From Cycas panzhihuaensis (taxonomy: Eukaryota > Cycadophyta), in the NCBI GenBank assembly GCA_023213395.1, contig CM041465.1, positions 43,903,741 to 43,967,740 on the forward strand: DNA of 64,000 bases. Direction: 5' to 3'. A program made the position numbers and the translations under genes. Numbering within the stretch: position 1 is the first letter of the stretch; every line of letters starts with the position of its first letter. Of the stretch, positions 46,660 to 58,896 are shown one piece after another. The notes under the pieces were generated by a model that was given only the letters and a program-made list of their open reading frames with translations, did not search any database and was not told the DNA's origin.

Positions 46660-48570
46660 TTTTTACATATAATTATTAAATTAAGGATCACTTAACTCTT
46701 TGTATCATTGGTAATATAAGTATAAAGAATTTGATCTCACAAACATTAGTGGATTCTTTACAATTATTGACCAAGCCATGCCCTAAACCCTATACTCTTA
46801 GGTGGGTAACGACTAATAATCACACAACAGTGGTCGATAAGATTTGTATTCTTACTTTTATTATTCCATCATTATGGATATAATTGATTATGATGCCACT
46901 CCTATATATTGAAATGACATTCTCTTAGGATACCCCTATCAACATAATTAATGAGCATTATATGATGGGTATCATAATACCTGTACACTTCACAAAAGTA
47001 GGAAAGTGTATAAACTAACTTTTGTAGATATTGCTTCTTTGTCCTTAGCTCTCATCATAGACAATCCTATAGTTAGACTTGCCAACACCTCTAAGCAAAT
47101 AGTACTTTGTGTAATTTGTCAAGCAGAAAAGAAAAATTATACTAAAATTCCTCCAAAAGTAATAAAAGCTCTTTTAGATACATACTCTAATGTCTTTGTA
47201 GAACTTAAGGGAATTCCTCTAATATGTGCTATGTAACATTCAAATGATCTTGTTCTAGGTTCTTCACTTCCTAATCAAACTCCATATTGTACTACTCCTC
47301 TCACTCATGCTGAATTGGAGTGCCAAATGGCTCAGTTGATTAACAACAGTAAAATTTAACCAAGTTATTCTCCTTGTGGCTCACCTACAATCCTCATTAA
47401 AAAAAAAGATAAATAGTGGCACCTGTTTATTAATCATCGAGCTCTTAACAAAATCATTGTTAAGAATCAATATCTACTTCCACACATTGATGACTTATTG
47501 GATCATCTCAAGGGAGCCAAATATTTTACTAAAATGGACTTGGCCTCTGGGTACTATCAAGTTTAGGTCGAAGCTCAGGACACTTGGAAAACAACGTTCA
47601 GGACCTAAAATGGCCTTTATGAATAGTTAATCATGCCTTTTGGTTTGACCAATGCTCCTACCACTTTCATGGGGCTTATCAACGATATTTTTCATCCTCA
47701 TTTGGGAAAATTTATCATTGCCTATCTAGATGATATCTCGGTCTTCAACAACAATTTCTAGTAGCATCTTCATCATGTCGTTACGGTCATGGCTTTGTTA
47801 CGATAACATCAAATCAAAGTCAAATTCAAGAAATACTTCTTCGCATAAAGATCTATTTCTTATCTTGGATTTATCATTGATAAGGATGACATTCACGTTA
47901 ATCTAAAAAAGGTCTGAATAATTCAGCAATGGACAACACCTTCTACTCTAACTAATCTTAAAATTTTTCTTGGTTTTGTTAATAACTTTTATAGAAAGTT
48001 CATTTCTTATTTTTCTAGCATTACACATCCTCTTAACATTCTTACCAAAAATTCCACAAGGTTTATATAAAACTCTTCTTCCAAAATAACTTTCCAAAAA
48101 GTTAAAGTTTCCCTCTATATCACACATGTTCTTCATCTTCTTGATCTCATTCAACCATTTGAACTAGAAACTGATGCTTCCCAATTTACCCTTGGTGTTA
48201 TTCTAAAGTAGGGTTGACATCCTATTGCTTATCATTCCAAAATTTTTTATTAAGCCAAACTTAATTATAGTACTTATAATAAAGAGTCGTGTGCCCTTGT
48301 TTAAGCTCTCCATCATTGGTGGCATTTTCTCCTTGGTAACAAAACTATTATCTATACTGACCATTAACCACTACAATTTCTAAACTTCTAATCTAAAATC
48401 CATGAACATAGACATCTTAAGTAGGCTTCTTATATCTAATAATTTCAACTAGTGATTAAATACAAAAAAGGTATCTCTAACAAAGTAGATGATTTCCTTA
48501 GTTCACCTCCCACCCTAGCTTTAGCTACTTTCCTCAACATTACCCTTAATCCATATTCTGAATGGAAATA
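46660..48570 (+). pseudogene. Protease-like, RT and RNase H of Gypsy O
   Basis: A protease-like stretch is near 46700-46790 (the D-S-G core is decayed). The RT has the Ty3/Gypsy signature set: SPCGSPTILIKKKDK (about 47371-47415), [20 protein letters not shown] (47427-47482), [20 protein letters not shown] (47488-47545), SGYYQV, MPFGLTNAPTTFMGLINDIF (about 47633-47690) and the catalytic AYLDDISVF (YLDD at 47723-47734, intact). RNase H follows: FELETDASQFTLGVIL (about 48160-48205), YNKESCALV and IIYTDH (about 48345). In-frame stops occur throughout. Confidence 0.88.
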
Positions 48571-48804
48571 TTTATTTCCGTCTGATCCCTAATATGGTCT
48601 TATCCTCACTGCTTTATCTCTACCCATAGATGTTGGAAGCTAAACCTCCTCTTGCTCATCATATTGATACCATTCCATATTTTCAGCCTCTCCTTTCTGA
48701 AGACACCATCCTTAACACTTAACAATGAAGAATGAGACAATAAACTACCACCACCTATCTCATTGGTCAAAAAGGGACTCTTCCGATCAAGGCTAAATGG
48801 ATCT

Positions 48805-49602
48805 TTGAAGCAGCACTAAAAAAATATTTTCCCCATCTTCAGTTGAAATTAGGGCTAATTTCATAGTGGTGAAACATAGAATTAGTAACATAATCAATAA
48901 CCTACTAAACAAAGATGGACATGAAGTTAAAGGATAAGAAGAGATGAATGACACTGCTATTGATTACTTCAAGGAGTTATTTCAGGAGCCAGGGTGTCAG
49001 GATGAGGATATTAGGAAGGATTTTGGTAGGACTATTCCCAAATTGGTTAATAAAGGTCATAATGCCCTACTTGAAACTCCTTTCACCCATGATGAAGTTA
49101 GGAAGGCTATTTTTGGGATGAAAATAGAGAAAGTGCCAGGCCCAGATGGCTTCCCTCCTAGTTTCTTCTAAGATTTTTAGGACATAATTATAGGGGACTT
49201 GATAGAGGATGTGAACGAGTTTTATAGGAACCATAAGATTTTAGGCGAATGGAAAACTATATTTATTGTATTAATCCCAAAAAAGAAGAGGGTGAAAAGG
49301 ATGGAGGAATTCCATCCTATCAGCCTTTGCAATGTAAAATATAAGATCTTGGATAATATTTTAGTGAATAGGCTGAAGAAGATTCTCCCTGGGATCATAT
49401 CCATAAATTAGGATGGTTTTGTGAAAGGGAGACATATTACGGATGGTATAGTCAACGTCCATGAAACCCTACATTCAGCTTACCACAAGAAAGAACCCAG
49501 TATGATAATTAAAATTGATCTCTCAAAAGCCTATGATAGAGTTTCATGGGATTGCCTAATGGATTGTTTAGGAGATTTTTCCTTTAGGGAAATATGGAGG
49601 GA
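48805..49602 (+). mobile_element. L1-type LINE, 5'-truncated, first segment (RT N-terminal half)
   Basis: Non-LTR reverse transcriptase of the plant L1 class. The text starts inside the region before RT (NLLNKDGHEVKG, about 48899) and reads YFKELF. The landmark MKIEKVPGPDGFPPSFF (49120-49171) follows, then EWKTIFIVLIPKKKRVK, FHPISLCNVKYKILDNILVN (49312-49370), GFVKGRHITDGI and IIKIDLSKAYDRVSWDCL (49505-49560, containing the first catalytic Asp). The endonuclease domain is missing, as in usual 5' truncation. Four or more stops are present. It is interrupted at 49602 by element C and continues in frame at 58398. Confidence 0.88.
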
Positions 49603-49934
49603 TGTTGGAAAATAATATAAGGAGTTCAGAGTAGAGTAGGTATTCACATGCTAATCTATCATGAGAAAATATAAGCAAAGTACATATTATTCAATCGATC
49701 TTGTGAGAGTACATTAAAAGTCCAAATATTGGTGGTGTCTAAAGACACTAGGGTTAGTCACCCTAAAAATATATAGTTTGAGGGAGGGGGGAAACCTCCT
49801 CAACCTCTAAAATTCAAACAACATTAAAATAATATTTAACTCAAGTTAACATTAACCTTACCTGCCTTACCTTAACATGTATGAGCTTACATATGTAAAA
49901 GGTGGGAGCGGGGTGATGAGCATTAATCCCAACA
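49603..49934 (-). repeat. 3' LTR of C (left on plus strand)
   Basis: 332 bp TGTTGG...CCAACA. About one in nine positions differs from the split right copy by hand alignment. Confidence 0.9.
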
Positions 49935-49945
49935 TTCTCCCCCTT
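49935..49945 (-). other. Polypurine tract of C
   Basis: The plus strand ttctccccctt gives aagggggagaa on the minus strand, adjoining the 3' LTR. Confidence 0.8.
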
Positions 49946-50148
49946 AATGGTCATAATAATCATCTTCACTTTTCTTTGAATTTGTGATACCTGTATTTGA
50001 AAATGACTTTGAAAATTTATCCTTTGGCTTGGTAATCAACATGCTTGATGAAGTATACAATAACTTGCTTGGTCATCTTATCAACATCGTGTGTTTCTTC
50101 AAAATCATGTAGTGATGGTAGCTTCCAAGTAGGTCTTGTTAATGTAGC

Positions 50149-50641
50149 TTAATGTGAATGAATGGTAATGCCTTTGTATTGATCTTGGTCCTTCATTAGA
50201 ATTAAGTTATTGATACATATCTTCATATCAAATGTAACATTAGAAAAATTATTTTCAATGAAATCTAAATTAATACAAGAAATATTAATTTTTTCTTCAC
50301 ATAGTACCTGCTCTACCATCTGTCTCACAGGAAAAAAGTCATCAATGTAGTTAGTGAAATTGAAATAAAGGGAATCTCCCCTATAAAGTGAATCTAATGT
50401 ATTCCATACTAATTTGGAGGTAGTCATTTATGAAACATTTAAAAATATAATATCATCTAAATAGAAATGTAAAGGCTTCATTGTCCCTTTTAAAATCTTC
50501 TTTGTTGTTAGGTTTATATCTATCCTTGATATATGTCCAAAGGTTATTTAACATTAAGTGAGCTTTCATAATAGTCCTCCAAAATTGAAAATCATTCCTA
50601 TTAAATATTAGAAAACTAAGATTGTTTAGATACAATGCCAT
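50149..50641 (-). pseudogene. gag-like remnant of C
   Basis: Two minus-strand open pieces. The first (50641-50453) reads IFNRNDFQFWRTIMKAHLML then NNLWTYIKD, the DUF4219-like start of Copia gag (F-G-ND-Y-W-MK--L---LW--I). The second (50427-50149, after a frame break) reads TTSKLVWNTLDSLYRGDS, matching the A-WD-L---Y-G pattern of UBN2-type gag. No zinc knuckle, protease or pol follows; the 3' LTR is only about 215 bp further. In an ordinary Copia, gag sits near the 5' LTR, but here about 3.2 kb separates it from the PBS. Confidence 0.65.
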
Positions 50642-53600
50642 TATATAAAAACTTTAATACATGACCAGGAGTATGACTTTTAAAGAATGAGTAATCTTCA
50701 AATGAAAGTATGCTATAAACTTTCTTCAAATCACAATAATATAAGTAAATGAAACAATGATGCTCTTCTTCTTTAAGTAAACCAAAGAATATAAGCTAGT
50801 ATGCAAACTAGTTCTTTCAACTTGATATATTTGTAGAAAGAAATAAGAAACTGTATGCTTCTTTAATGCTTTGAAATGCAAACTAAACTTTGTATATTTC
50901 AATGAATTTTGAGGCAAATAAACACTAGTATTTTGCAACTAACTTTGTAGCTTTTGAATGAAATAAGGAACTAAATCCTTTAATAAAGAATAAGATGACT
51001 TCTTTGTCAAAGTATGCAAGACAATGAGAATGTCTAATTATTCCTTTGAAGAGCAAAATAGCTATATAAAAACTTAAAATTTTTAAGGAGAACCTTTGCT
51101 CAAAGTCATAAAAATACTAGAAAGTTGTATGTATTCAATGAATAATATAATAAATAAATCTATTTAATACAGATTATACCCATTTATTAAATTTGCACCA
51201 CTTAGGTTGCTGAAAGCTCAAAGTGCTAAAAAGGAGAACTCTTGGCTATAAAACAGCTTTAAAATGTATAAAAAGACCAATAGTAACTTTAAAAATTATT
51301 TAGTAATAAACAACAATGCAAGTATAATCCTTTGAAATAATAAAATGCTTAAAAAGTTATAAAAAATAGGTTAGTCTAGGATGAACAAGAAGCTCAAGTT
51401 GACCAGCTTTAAAAGCCTATAAACTAATGTCAAAATGTAATAAAACTAATTTTAGTATATAGTACATTGAATTATCTTTCTAACGAATTTGACAGTTTGA
51501 AAAATGGAGCTCATATGACAAAGTTATTACAAAAACTGTAAGTAGGCCTCTTTATGGCTAGTAAAATAATAACTAAAAGAAAGAGTCACTTTGACTAATT
51601 AAAACTTAGTAAAAACAATCTCAAATTTGAAAAATAATTATTCTAAACTGTAGCGCTCTGAAATATAGTCTTAATAGGACTAGTTTCACCAAAATCTAGT
51701 AAGTCAATCATCGAGTTACACTATTAAATGTGACAATGTCTCTTATGATAAATTTATAAAGAAAACTTTAACAAATCAAATTAGCCATTTTTAATAATTT
51801 AGGTGCACAGCAATATAGGGATGATTTAAACCAAAAACTAGATATTAGTGAGGGCAATAGACCTCAAACAACTAGAAAATATCCCTCAATCGACGAAGGC
51901 ACCCAAAATGAAAAAAGACTCTTGAAAAATGAAGAATTTAGCCTCTTAAAAGAGCTTAATAAAATGTCATATGCAGAACTAAACGAGGGCTAATAACCAA
52001 GGGGGATAAGACTTTTTTTTAAATAGATTTCAAAAGTTATAAATGGTAATTAAATTTTATTTAAACTTTATAAACTTAGGTTAATAAAGCAAATAGATTT
52101 TATATAAAAAATCAATATGAAAAAATTTAAATTTTTAACGCACGGAGGTTGTGCGACCTATGTGATGATGTAGAGGGTGATTCTGAGCAAAAACGAGGTT
52201 TACAATTGATCAGAGAGGTATAGACAGGGGTTTTGAGGTGCTACGAACTCAATTTTGAAGTCGAAATGAGCAAAAATGAATAAAAAAATGTTGATTTTTG
52301 GCTTGTTTAAGAAGGCATTTAATAATGAATAATGAATGAAAAAATTTGAGAATAGAGAGTGGATCTGGCCAAAATAATTACTAAGAGCCATCCAAAACTT
52401 TCTAATTTGCTTAATGAATAGGGGAGCCTAGCTTCATGGGCCCAAAACGTAAAAAAAAGTTGAAAATTATTTGTTTTAAATGAAAAACAAAGGAGAAAAT
52501 GAAGAAAAACCCAGATAAAGAAGTTTTGACAACTCAAACTCTTTGCTGAAAGCACGGATCTTCACGAAACTTGAAAGGTAGATAGATCTATCTAATGGAT
52601 CAAATCCGATAAAATTTCATGAGCAATGGTTGCCTTCAAAGTTAGAACGAGCCTTCAGACCAAAAATGACTGAAAATAGATATGTGTTTACTCTAGGAAT
52701 GATATCTCATAGCATAATCAACAAAACAAAGTGAATTTTTTTCCAATAGTTACATAACTCGACTGCGAGCAGAATAAGCAATCATATGCTATGGTTCTGA
52801 GTAGCATAGAAGAATTATGAGTTGGTTCTAAAATGACAAATAATGGTTAAAAAAATAATGAATGAGAACCAACGTAATAAAAACAGAATAAAATGGCTAA
52901 TAGAGTGAATTTATATAGCTAAAAATTGATTAAACCGATGTGTATTTAACCACTAAAAGTTTATTTGATAATGGAATCTTTGACCAATTGAAAAAATTTG
53001 AAAAATATTTATACAAATAAATAAAAACAAGATCATACTAGGGTTTATTAGTGAGTCCACGTAAGGGTGATTTCACGCAGCTTGTACTCCTTAGACGAGC
53101 AACAGATCCTGGCAAAAGTTAAGAGACCTCTAGATCTCCTCGATAACTAGCTCCCTATAATTTTTCATGAAGATCTAATACTTATACGCTGAAAATGGAG
53201 TTGATGAGGGTTGCACATACATGAGGAGGTCGTACGACCTAAAAGGTGAGTCAAAATGACCTTGAGACAGCTTTATGTAGACCCTAAGAGGCTGACACCT
53301 GAGTTCAATAAGTGAAACAATGATTAAAATGAGAAAAAATAAGCAAATGAGAGAGAGGCAGTGGGGTTTCACTACAAAAATTGAACCACTCAACTTCTAG
53401 GTGAGATATCTCCGCATATGAGTGACAGTTTTCAGGTCTGTCAAATGCGTTGCGAAGTTGGTTCAATGAGGATTCAAACGAGTAGTCATGTGCTACAGTT
53501 CCAAGTAATGCAGAAGCTGCACCAACCTGTTGAGATCACCCAACCTTACCCAACCCTTGATAAAATGACGTAAAATAATAGAAAGCTTGATATTTCATCA

Positions 53601-53814
53601 ATTAAATTCAGAAACCAACTGTACCAAATTATTACTAGGCTAAGTGCACTCAAATTTACAGTAAATGCTTGAAAAAAATGTGAGTAATAAGCTTGTATAT
53701 ATGAAAAATTAATTATTTATCAAAAAATATATAAGAAAAACTATTTAAAACTATAGTATGAATTGAAAAATTATTGAATAAACTTGCCATGGCCAATGTT
53801 GGAGCCAAGATCTA
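50642..53814 (-). other. 3.2-kb non-coding leader of C
   Basis: No gag, pol or host-gene homology that I can see on either strand. Open frames such as 52200-52391 and 52319-52555 (minus) are short, overlapping and Phe/Leu-rich. The segment 52130-53570 is less AT-rich than the surroundings and may be captured or functional leader sequence; I cannot identify a source. Confidence 0.5.
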
Positions 53815-53826
53815 GCTCTAATACCA
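53815..53826 (-). other. Primer-binding site of C
   Basis: The plus strand gctctaatacca gives minus TGGTATTAGAGC, one C-to-T change from the consensus, two bases from the LTR. Confidence 0.8.
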
Positions 53827-53828
53827 AA

Positions 53829-54019
53829 TGTTAGAAAAATAATACAAGGGGTGTAGAGTGGAGCAGGTATTCACATGTCAATCTATCATGAGAAAACATA
53901 AGAAAAGTATAGATTATTCAATCCATCTTGTGAGAGTACATCAAAAGTCTAAATATTGGTGGTTTCTAAAGACATCAGGGTCAGTCACCCTGGAAAATAT
54001 ATAGTTTGAGGGAGGAGGG
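53829..54019 (-). repeat. 5' LTR of C, first segment
   Basis: 191 bp matching the first part of 49603-49934 in plus orientation; it stops where D was inserted. Confidence 0.9.
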
Positions 54020-54342
54020 TGTTAGAAAACGTAAATGAAGCAAACAAGGTCGATAGGATCTTTCACATGAGGCATATTACAAGCGAAAACAGATACACGG
54101 AACACCATATTGCTGTGGGAAACCCTTACGGGTGAAAACCCACAAATGAATAATAATTACATTATGACAAAAGGATGATACATCAAAGATGGACTTTGAT
54201 CTATATTTATAGATCTAAAGTGCCAAATATAAGTATAAATACACCCATTAGGTCACCATAATTGAGACTATTCTACCACATACTTAGGAATAAAAATAGG
54301 AGGCCCACTTTACATTAGGTGGTATGATCATATATTTTAACA
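54020..54342 (-). repeat. 3' LTR of D (left on plus strand)
   Basis: 323 bp TGTTAG...TTAACA, same length as its partner 57922-58244. Confidence 0.92.
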
Positions 54343-54354
54343 TCCCCTTTTAAT
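54343..54354 (-). other. Polypurine tract of D
   Basis: The plus strand tccccttttaat gives attaaaagggga on the minus strand, next to the LTR; compare aagagggga in B. Confidence 0.75.
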
Positions 54355-54559
54355 GTAAATATGGGGCAACAAGGATTATCATTAGGAATAAATCCCCTCT
54401 CAAGGATAACCTTACTTAACCCAATATGCACGAACGTCGATGTAGCGATCTTCACTCGGATGTAATGGTGCCATGCCTCGTATGTGCTCAATTCTTTGGA
54501 AATGCTTCAATACACCTGCAACCATACAACTCTCTTTGCACCTGACACTCTGTCCATTC

Positions 54560-55700
54560 AACTCAACCAAATTCCTCTAACTAAAGTAAGAGGTCGAGCC
54601 ACTTAAGCCATGTGAATCACCTCTTCAAGTCTTCATTAAGGAACACTGATATGATATGATATGATACCCAACTATTTAAAGCTGTTGAAGTAAGGATCAA
54701 ATGGACCAATGAACATAGAGATTAGTGTAAATGTCTCATCATATCTTATTCCTTCTTCCTGCTAAACATCCTGTGCAACAAGCTTACCAACTTACAAATC
54801 AACAAAGTTCTTTGCTTCAATACAACTCTTCATTATGAATCTGTACTCACTAGAACGCTGGTATCTATCTCAAGTTTTGACTGGCATGTTGATCTATGAT
54901 CTTCCATCATCCTACATGTCTTCAACTATCAATAGAACATGGGGTTGCAATCCATGTCACATCATCTAACAACTCCTCATCATCAATCTATCACTAAGTC
55001 ATGTTTTCATCTCAAGCACAATGTTAGGGAAACAAACCTCCACACATGTTGAATAATGACTTGAAAAAGTGAAGCAATGAAGGATAAAACCTATAACCAA
55101 ATGACACTCATCATGATACGTCAATAACTCTATAACATCTAGACTGATCACATGTATTTCCCCTACAGATCACACTGTTTATAAGCTAAACAACCCATAG
55201 GCTTCAAACACTTGCAATCATGCTGCTGCAATCTTCATCTAAGATGTGTGCACTTCAATGCACTAAAGGAAATGAATGGAAGGCCTTTGACTTAGTCCAA
55301 ACATAAAACATGAGGGGAAATTATGCCACAAATAGTCACAACAAGGGACCCCATACCTGTTTGCTACAACTTATGCCAACAAACCATGGGAGACAAACCA
55401 TAACATGCACCAACCTCACCATCTGCATCATGATACACACCTGCAATGCAACCTGACAAGCTAACTATACATACCATGACAAAGGAATAATTGATTTTAA
55501 GGCTTCTCGTCTTAGACCTTTCCATTCACACTTCAATTTCATTAAGCACTTTACTTCAGTTCCATATCAGACTTGTTTAAATATGCACCCATGTTGAAAC
55601 AACATCAAACAAGGCCACAAACCTCATGCTATCGTCAGTCTAACTATCAAAGTATAATGGTCCATCACCCATTCATACAAGAAAATTCTAAACATCATCA
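54560..55700 (-). pseudogene. RT and protease-region remnants of D
   Basis: The minus strand near 54643-54623 reads FLNEDLK, the equivalent of FLNGDLK in Copia RT. Upstream of it is the EETFT-like and SLMFIGPFDPYF stretch (about 54680-54740) and further up the tggattgcaacccc landmark (about 54945). Near 55600 the position of the B protease-like FDTGST reads FDVVST, so the catalytic Gly and Thr are lost. There is no integrase core, no YVDD motif and no RNase H. The order and spacing equal those of B (37980-38970), which argues that the deletion predates both insertions. Confidence 0.6.
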
Positions 55701-57909
55701 CCTCATACACATCTAATGCAACTAAACTCGAATTTAAACTATTAATAAATCACATAAATTTCACTAAATAATCACATAAATCATGAATTTTGTTAGCTTC
55801 GTGCAATGATCTATACCACACTCAAAACAGTAATAGAGTTTGTATTAAGTTGTTAAAAAGGTATCTCAAATATGCTTTTCTTCTTCTTCCAAACATACCC
55901 ATTATCGCCCTTCTCTTGCCCAATCTCGCCCATCACACTCTTAACCTGCCCATCAAACTCGCCTAATTTTGCCCTTAATCTCACCTTTAAAACACATCCA
56001 AATCTTGCCATGTAACACACATGTAACAAGTACACATAATCGTACCATGTATCGGCACAATATTTCTCTCATGCAATCATATGTAAGAGAACAAAGTAAG
56101 GCCCCAAACTTCATCTCATGTCACCATTGCATTCTCTTCATATCACCTTCATACCATAACATTGCCTCTTTGCATCTAACCCATTCTCTCATATAAAACA
56201 CATGCAAGAGAGGTAAGATTTATTGCCAACTTCACCTCACAAGCAAACTTTGTGTCACCCATGTCATTGCCATAACAATTCTCTTATGCACTTGCATTCA
56301 GAGAACATCACATCTTAACACCTTATTACACCATTTAATCAAACCACTTTAGAAATACATGGCAAAGTGACCTCATGAGTTAACCATAACAATAAATGAT
56401 TAAACCATGGTGTAATATCAAATCACATTAAAGGTTGATTTAAATTGGCATTGGATGACTTTGCAAAAAATGACTTTATAAATCAAATGACAAAAAACAC
56501 TATCAAATATCAAAGGCGACTATATTTTGACGAATACAAATCAAATAAAGTCACAACAAACTATGTTAAAGAACCGACAACTGTAATTATCAATCGGCCG
56601 CAACTAAGATATGTCTTCGAATTGATTTCATATCACGTAGTAGTGATATGCAAGCGACAAAATATGATCAAATGTCAATGACATTGATAACATAAATGGG
56701 TGACTTAAAATATGTTAAATATGGCAAACACAAATGGATTAATATAATCCATATAGGTGGCGTAACGCAATATATGCAATATGCTGCAAAAATGAACAGG
56801 CGATGGCATGCATTGAATTCACAGACAGGCAATTCTATATCATGGCAACTCAATGTGGATTGCAGCTGCAATATATTTTATCATGCACAGATGTAGAGAT
56901 AACAACTACTAACTGTATTCCTAGACAGTGGCTGCGCATATTAATCACATAATAACGTAATCAATAATAGAGCTGCGCAGATGTAGAGGTGACATAAAAA
57001 CACCATGGGCGAATAAATTTTAACACAACAGACTCAGATACAAGGGCAATTAGGATTTAAGTGCACTCAGACTATGCGATTAACATATCTCAACGATTGG
57101 GCAAATAATATTAATCTCCAAACATACCATGTTGGGAATATATCAAGGGAAGCTATGCAAATATATCATCATGGAGGCCAATAGAATATATACATGCATA
57201 CACAACTGAAATAATTTCAAATAGGCGAAGGCATATGTAGGCATATGCATACGTAGATGATTAAATCATATGGGTAGTTTCCATATCACTACGTAGAGGA
57301 GAATCTAACATCACATGATGATTCAAGATGCGATAATAATATACCCTTAGTCAGAAAGTAATATATTGATAAATATCAATATATTTATCAAATAGGTGAC
57401 AAACATATATTACTACTAACAAATATTGATGATACCTAGGGCATAATACTGTAGCAAGTTATAACATATATTATTCAAACCCTAAAACATCAAACAAGTA
57501 AATATTTAATGAGTATACCTCTATTTTGTTGACTGTATTATGACTTTACAACATTGTAACAAGCTCTCTAGGGTTTCTGCACTCTCCCACTGGCAACAAG
57601 GGCTGGCAATCAACTCTAGGGCATCCAAACTCAGTAGCATCATCAAACAGGGATCCAACCCCTTCAACAGGTTCAAACAACTCTCACATGGCTGGAAATA
57701 GAGTCAATGCTCATCCACACACCTCCATATGGCTCAGGGTACCTACAAACAACGGATAGAAGGCTCTCGGGATCCTCAATGACCATCTTCACTACTGTGG
57801 CTATTCTACAGGTTATCGGATATGTCAATCTACAAAGGGTAAGCCAACATGACCTGGCATTATCGATTGGACCTCCAACAACATTCACCTACCTGTGCAC
57901 GACCTACAA
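55701..57909 (-). other. Non-coding core and leader of D
   Basis: AT-rich with gtcac, gccat and catatg words, aligned in order with 35881-37700 of B. No gene is recognisable. The short open frames at 56445-56681, 56696-56896 and 57673-57916 overlap on both strands and have no conserved features. Confidence 0.55.
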
Positions 57910-57921
57910 TCTCTGATACCA
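57910..57921 (-). other. Primer-binding site of D
   Basis: The plus strand tctctgatacca gives minus TGGTATCAGAGA, abutting the LTR; only the last base differs from the consensus. Confidence 0.85.
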
Positions 57922-58244
57922 TGTTAGAAAACGTAATTGAAGCAAATAAGGTCGGCAAGATCTTTCACATCAGGTAGATTACAAGTAGAAACAGATACAC
58001 GAGATACCATATTACCATGGGAAACCCTTACGGGTGAAAACCCACAAATAAATAATAATTACATTATGAAAAAATAATGATACATTAAAGATGGACTTTG
58101 ATCTATATTTATAGATCTAAAGTGCCAAATATAAGTACAAATACATCCATTAAGTCACCACAATCGAGACTATTCCACCACATACTTAGGCATAAAAATA
58201 TGATGCCCACTTTACATTTGGTGGTATGGTCACATGTTTTAACA
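57922..58244 (-). repeat. 5' LTR of D (right on plus strand)
   Basis: 323 bp TGTTAG...TTAACA, partner of 54020-54342. Confidence 0.92.
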
Positions 58245-58249
58245 GCGGG

Positions 58250-58392
58250 AAACCTCCTCAACCTCTAAAATTCAAACAACATTAAAATAATATTTAACTC
58301 AAGTTAACATTAACCTTACTTGACTTATCTTAACATGTGTGTGCTCACATATGCAAAAGGTGGGAGTGGGGTGATGGGCTTTAACCCTAACA
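58250..58392 (-). repeat. 5' LTR of C, second segment
   Basis: aaacctcctcaacctct onward matches the last part of 49603-49934 and ends in cctaaca, followed by the aggga duplication. Confidence 0.9.
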
Positions 58393-58397
58393 AGGGA

Positions 58398-58896
58398 GTA
58401 GATGAAACTTTGCATCTCTAAGATCCAGTATTCTGTGATCATTAATAGAATTTCAACGAGGTTTTTCCTAGGATTCAGAGGTTTGAGATAGGGAGACCCT
58501 TTATCTCCCTACCTATTTATAATTTTGGTTGAGCTCCTAGGAAGGGTTACGGAGGAGGTAAGAAGGTTGAGGATAATATAAGGGATAAAGCCCACATCTA
58601 GTATTAATAATACAGTGCATCATTAATTTGTCAATGATAACATCTTCTTAGGTAAGGTAGTCGTAGGGGAAGCTAGCAGACTCAAAGAAGGGCTAGAGAA
58701 GTTTGAGCAAATGACAAACTAAAAGATAAATCTTAATAAAAGCAGTGTATTCTTTATAAATATATCAGAGCGTACTCAGAGGAGGATTAGTAGAATCCTT
58801 GATATGCCTATCTGCATGCTTCCCACTACCTACTTAGGTATGCCCCTATTCGTGAGCAAAATGGCTAAGGACCTGTGGAACCCTATAATTAATAGA
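58398..58896 (+). mobile_element. L1-type LINE, second segment (RT catalytic half)
   Basis: Continues the LINE frame broken at 49602 after one copy of the aggga duplication is removed. Landmarks: YSVIINRISTRFFLGFRGLR (58429-58488, ending in the GLR of GLRQGDPLSPYL), GDPLSPYLFIILVELLGRV (58492-58548), then the catalytic FADD box changed to FVND (58627-58638), losing one Asp. KINLNKSSVFF (about 58726) and the LPTTYLGMPLFVSKM motif (about 58819-58863) follow, typical of plant L1. It breaks at 58896 where Copia A inserts; the rest of the LINE must lie beyond A, outside the window. Confidence 0.88.

Larger units (their letters stand above)
45241..48804 (+). mobile_element. Ty3/Gypsy retrotransposon O, 3' part cut by a LINE
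   Basis: Plus strand. An LTR-like region (about 45241-45690) precedes gag at 45700, then protease-like, RT and RNase H; the order RT before (missing) integrase is typical of Gypsy. The integrase and 3' LTR are absent because an L1-type LINE begins near 48805. Many stops. The PBS is not recognisable. Confidence 0.75.
54020..58244 (-). mobile_element. LTR retrotransposon D, complete, pol-depleted
   Basis: 4,225 bp, minus strand, with two 323-bp LTRs, a PBS at 57910-57921 and a polypurine tract at the left LTR. Flanking duplication gaggg (54015-54019) versus gcggg (58245-58249), one base different. It lies inside the right LTR of C, which resumes at 58250. The interior is colinear with element B from leader to polypurine tract. 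Shared landmarks include ccagtgggagagtg and aggtgtgtggatgag in the leader, agcatattt/gagatacc in the middle, tggattgcaacccc, and FLN-DLK in the RT scrap. LTRs differ at about 35 of 323 positions by hand count. Confidence 0.9.
49603..58392 (-). mobile_element. LTR retrotransposon C, gag-only, interrupted by D
   Basis: Minus strand, TSD aggga (49598-49602 and 58393-58397, perfect). Left LTR 49603-49934. The right LTR 53829-54019 plus 58250-58392 is split by D. Without D the element is about 4.6 kb. A PBS lies at 53815-53826 and a polypurine tract next to the left LTR. The only coding trace is a gag-like remnant at 50149-50641, close to the 3' LTR; no protease, integrase or RT is visible. It may be a non-autonomous 'terminal repeats with gag' type element. 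Removing it restores the LINE reading frame. Confidence 0.87.
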
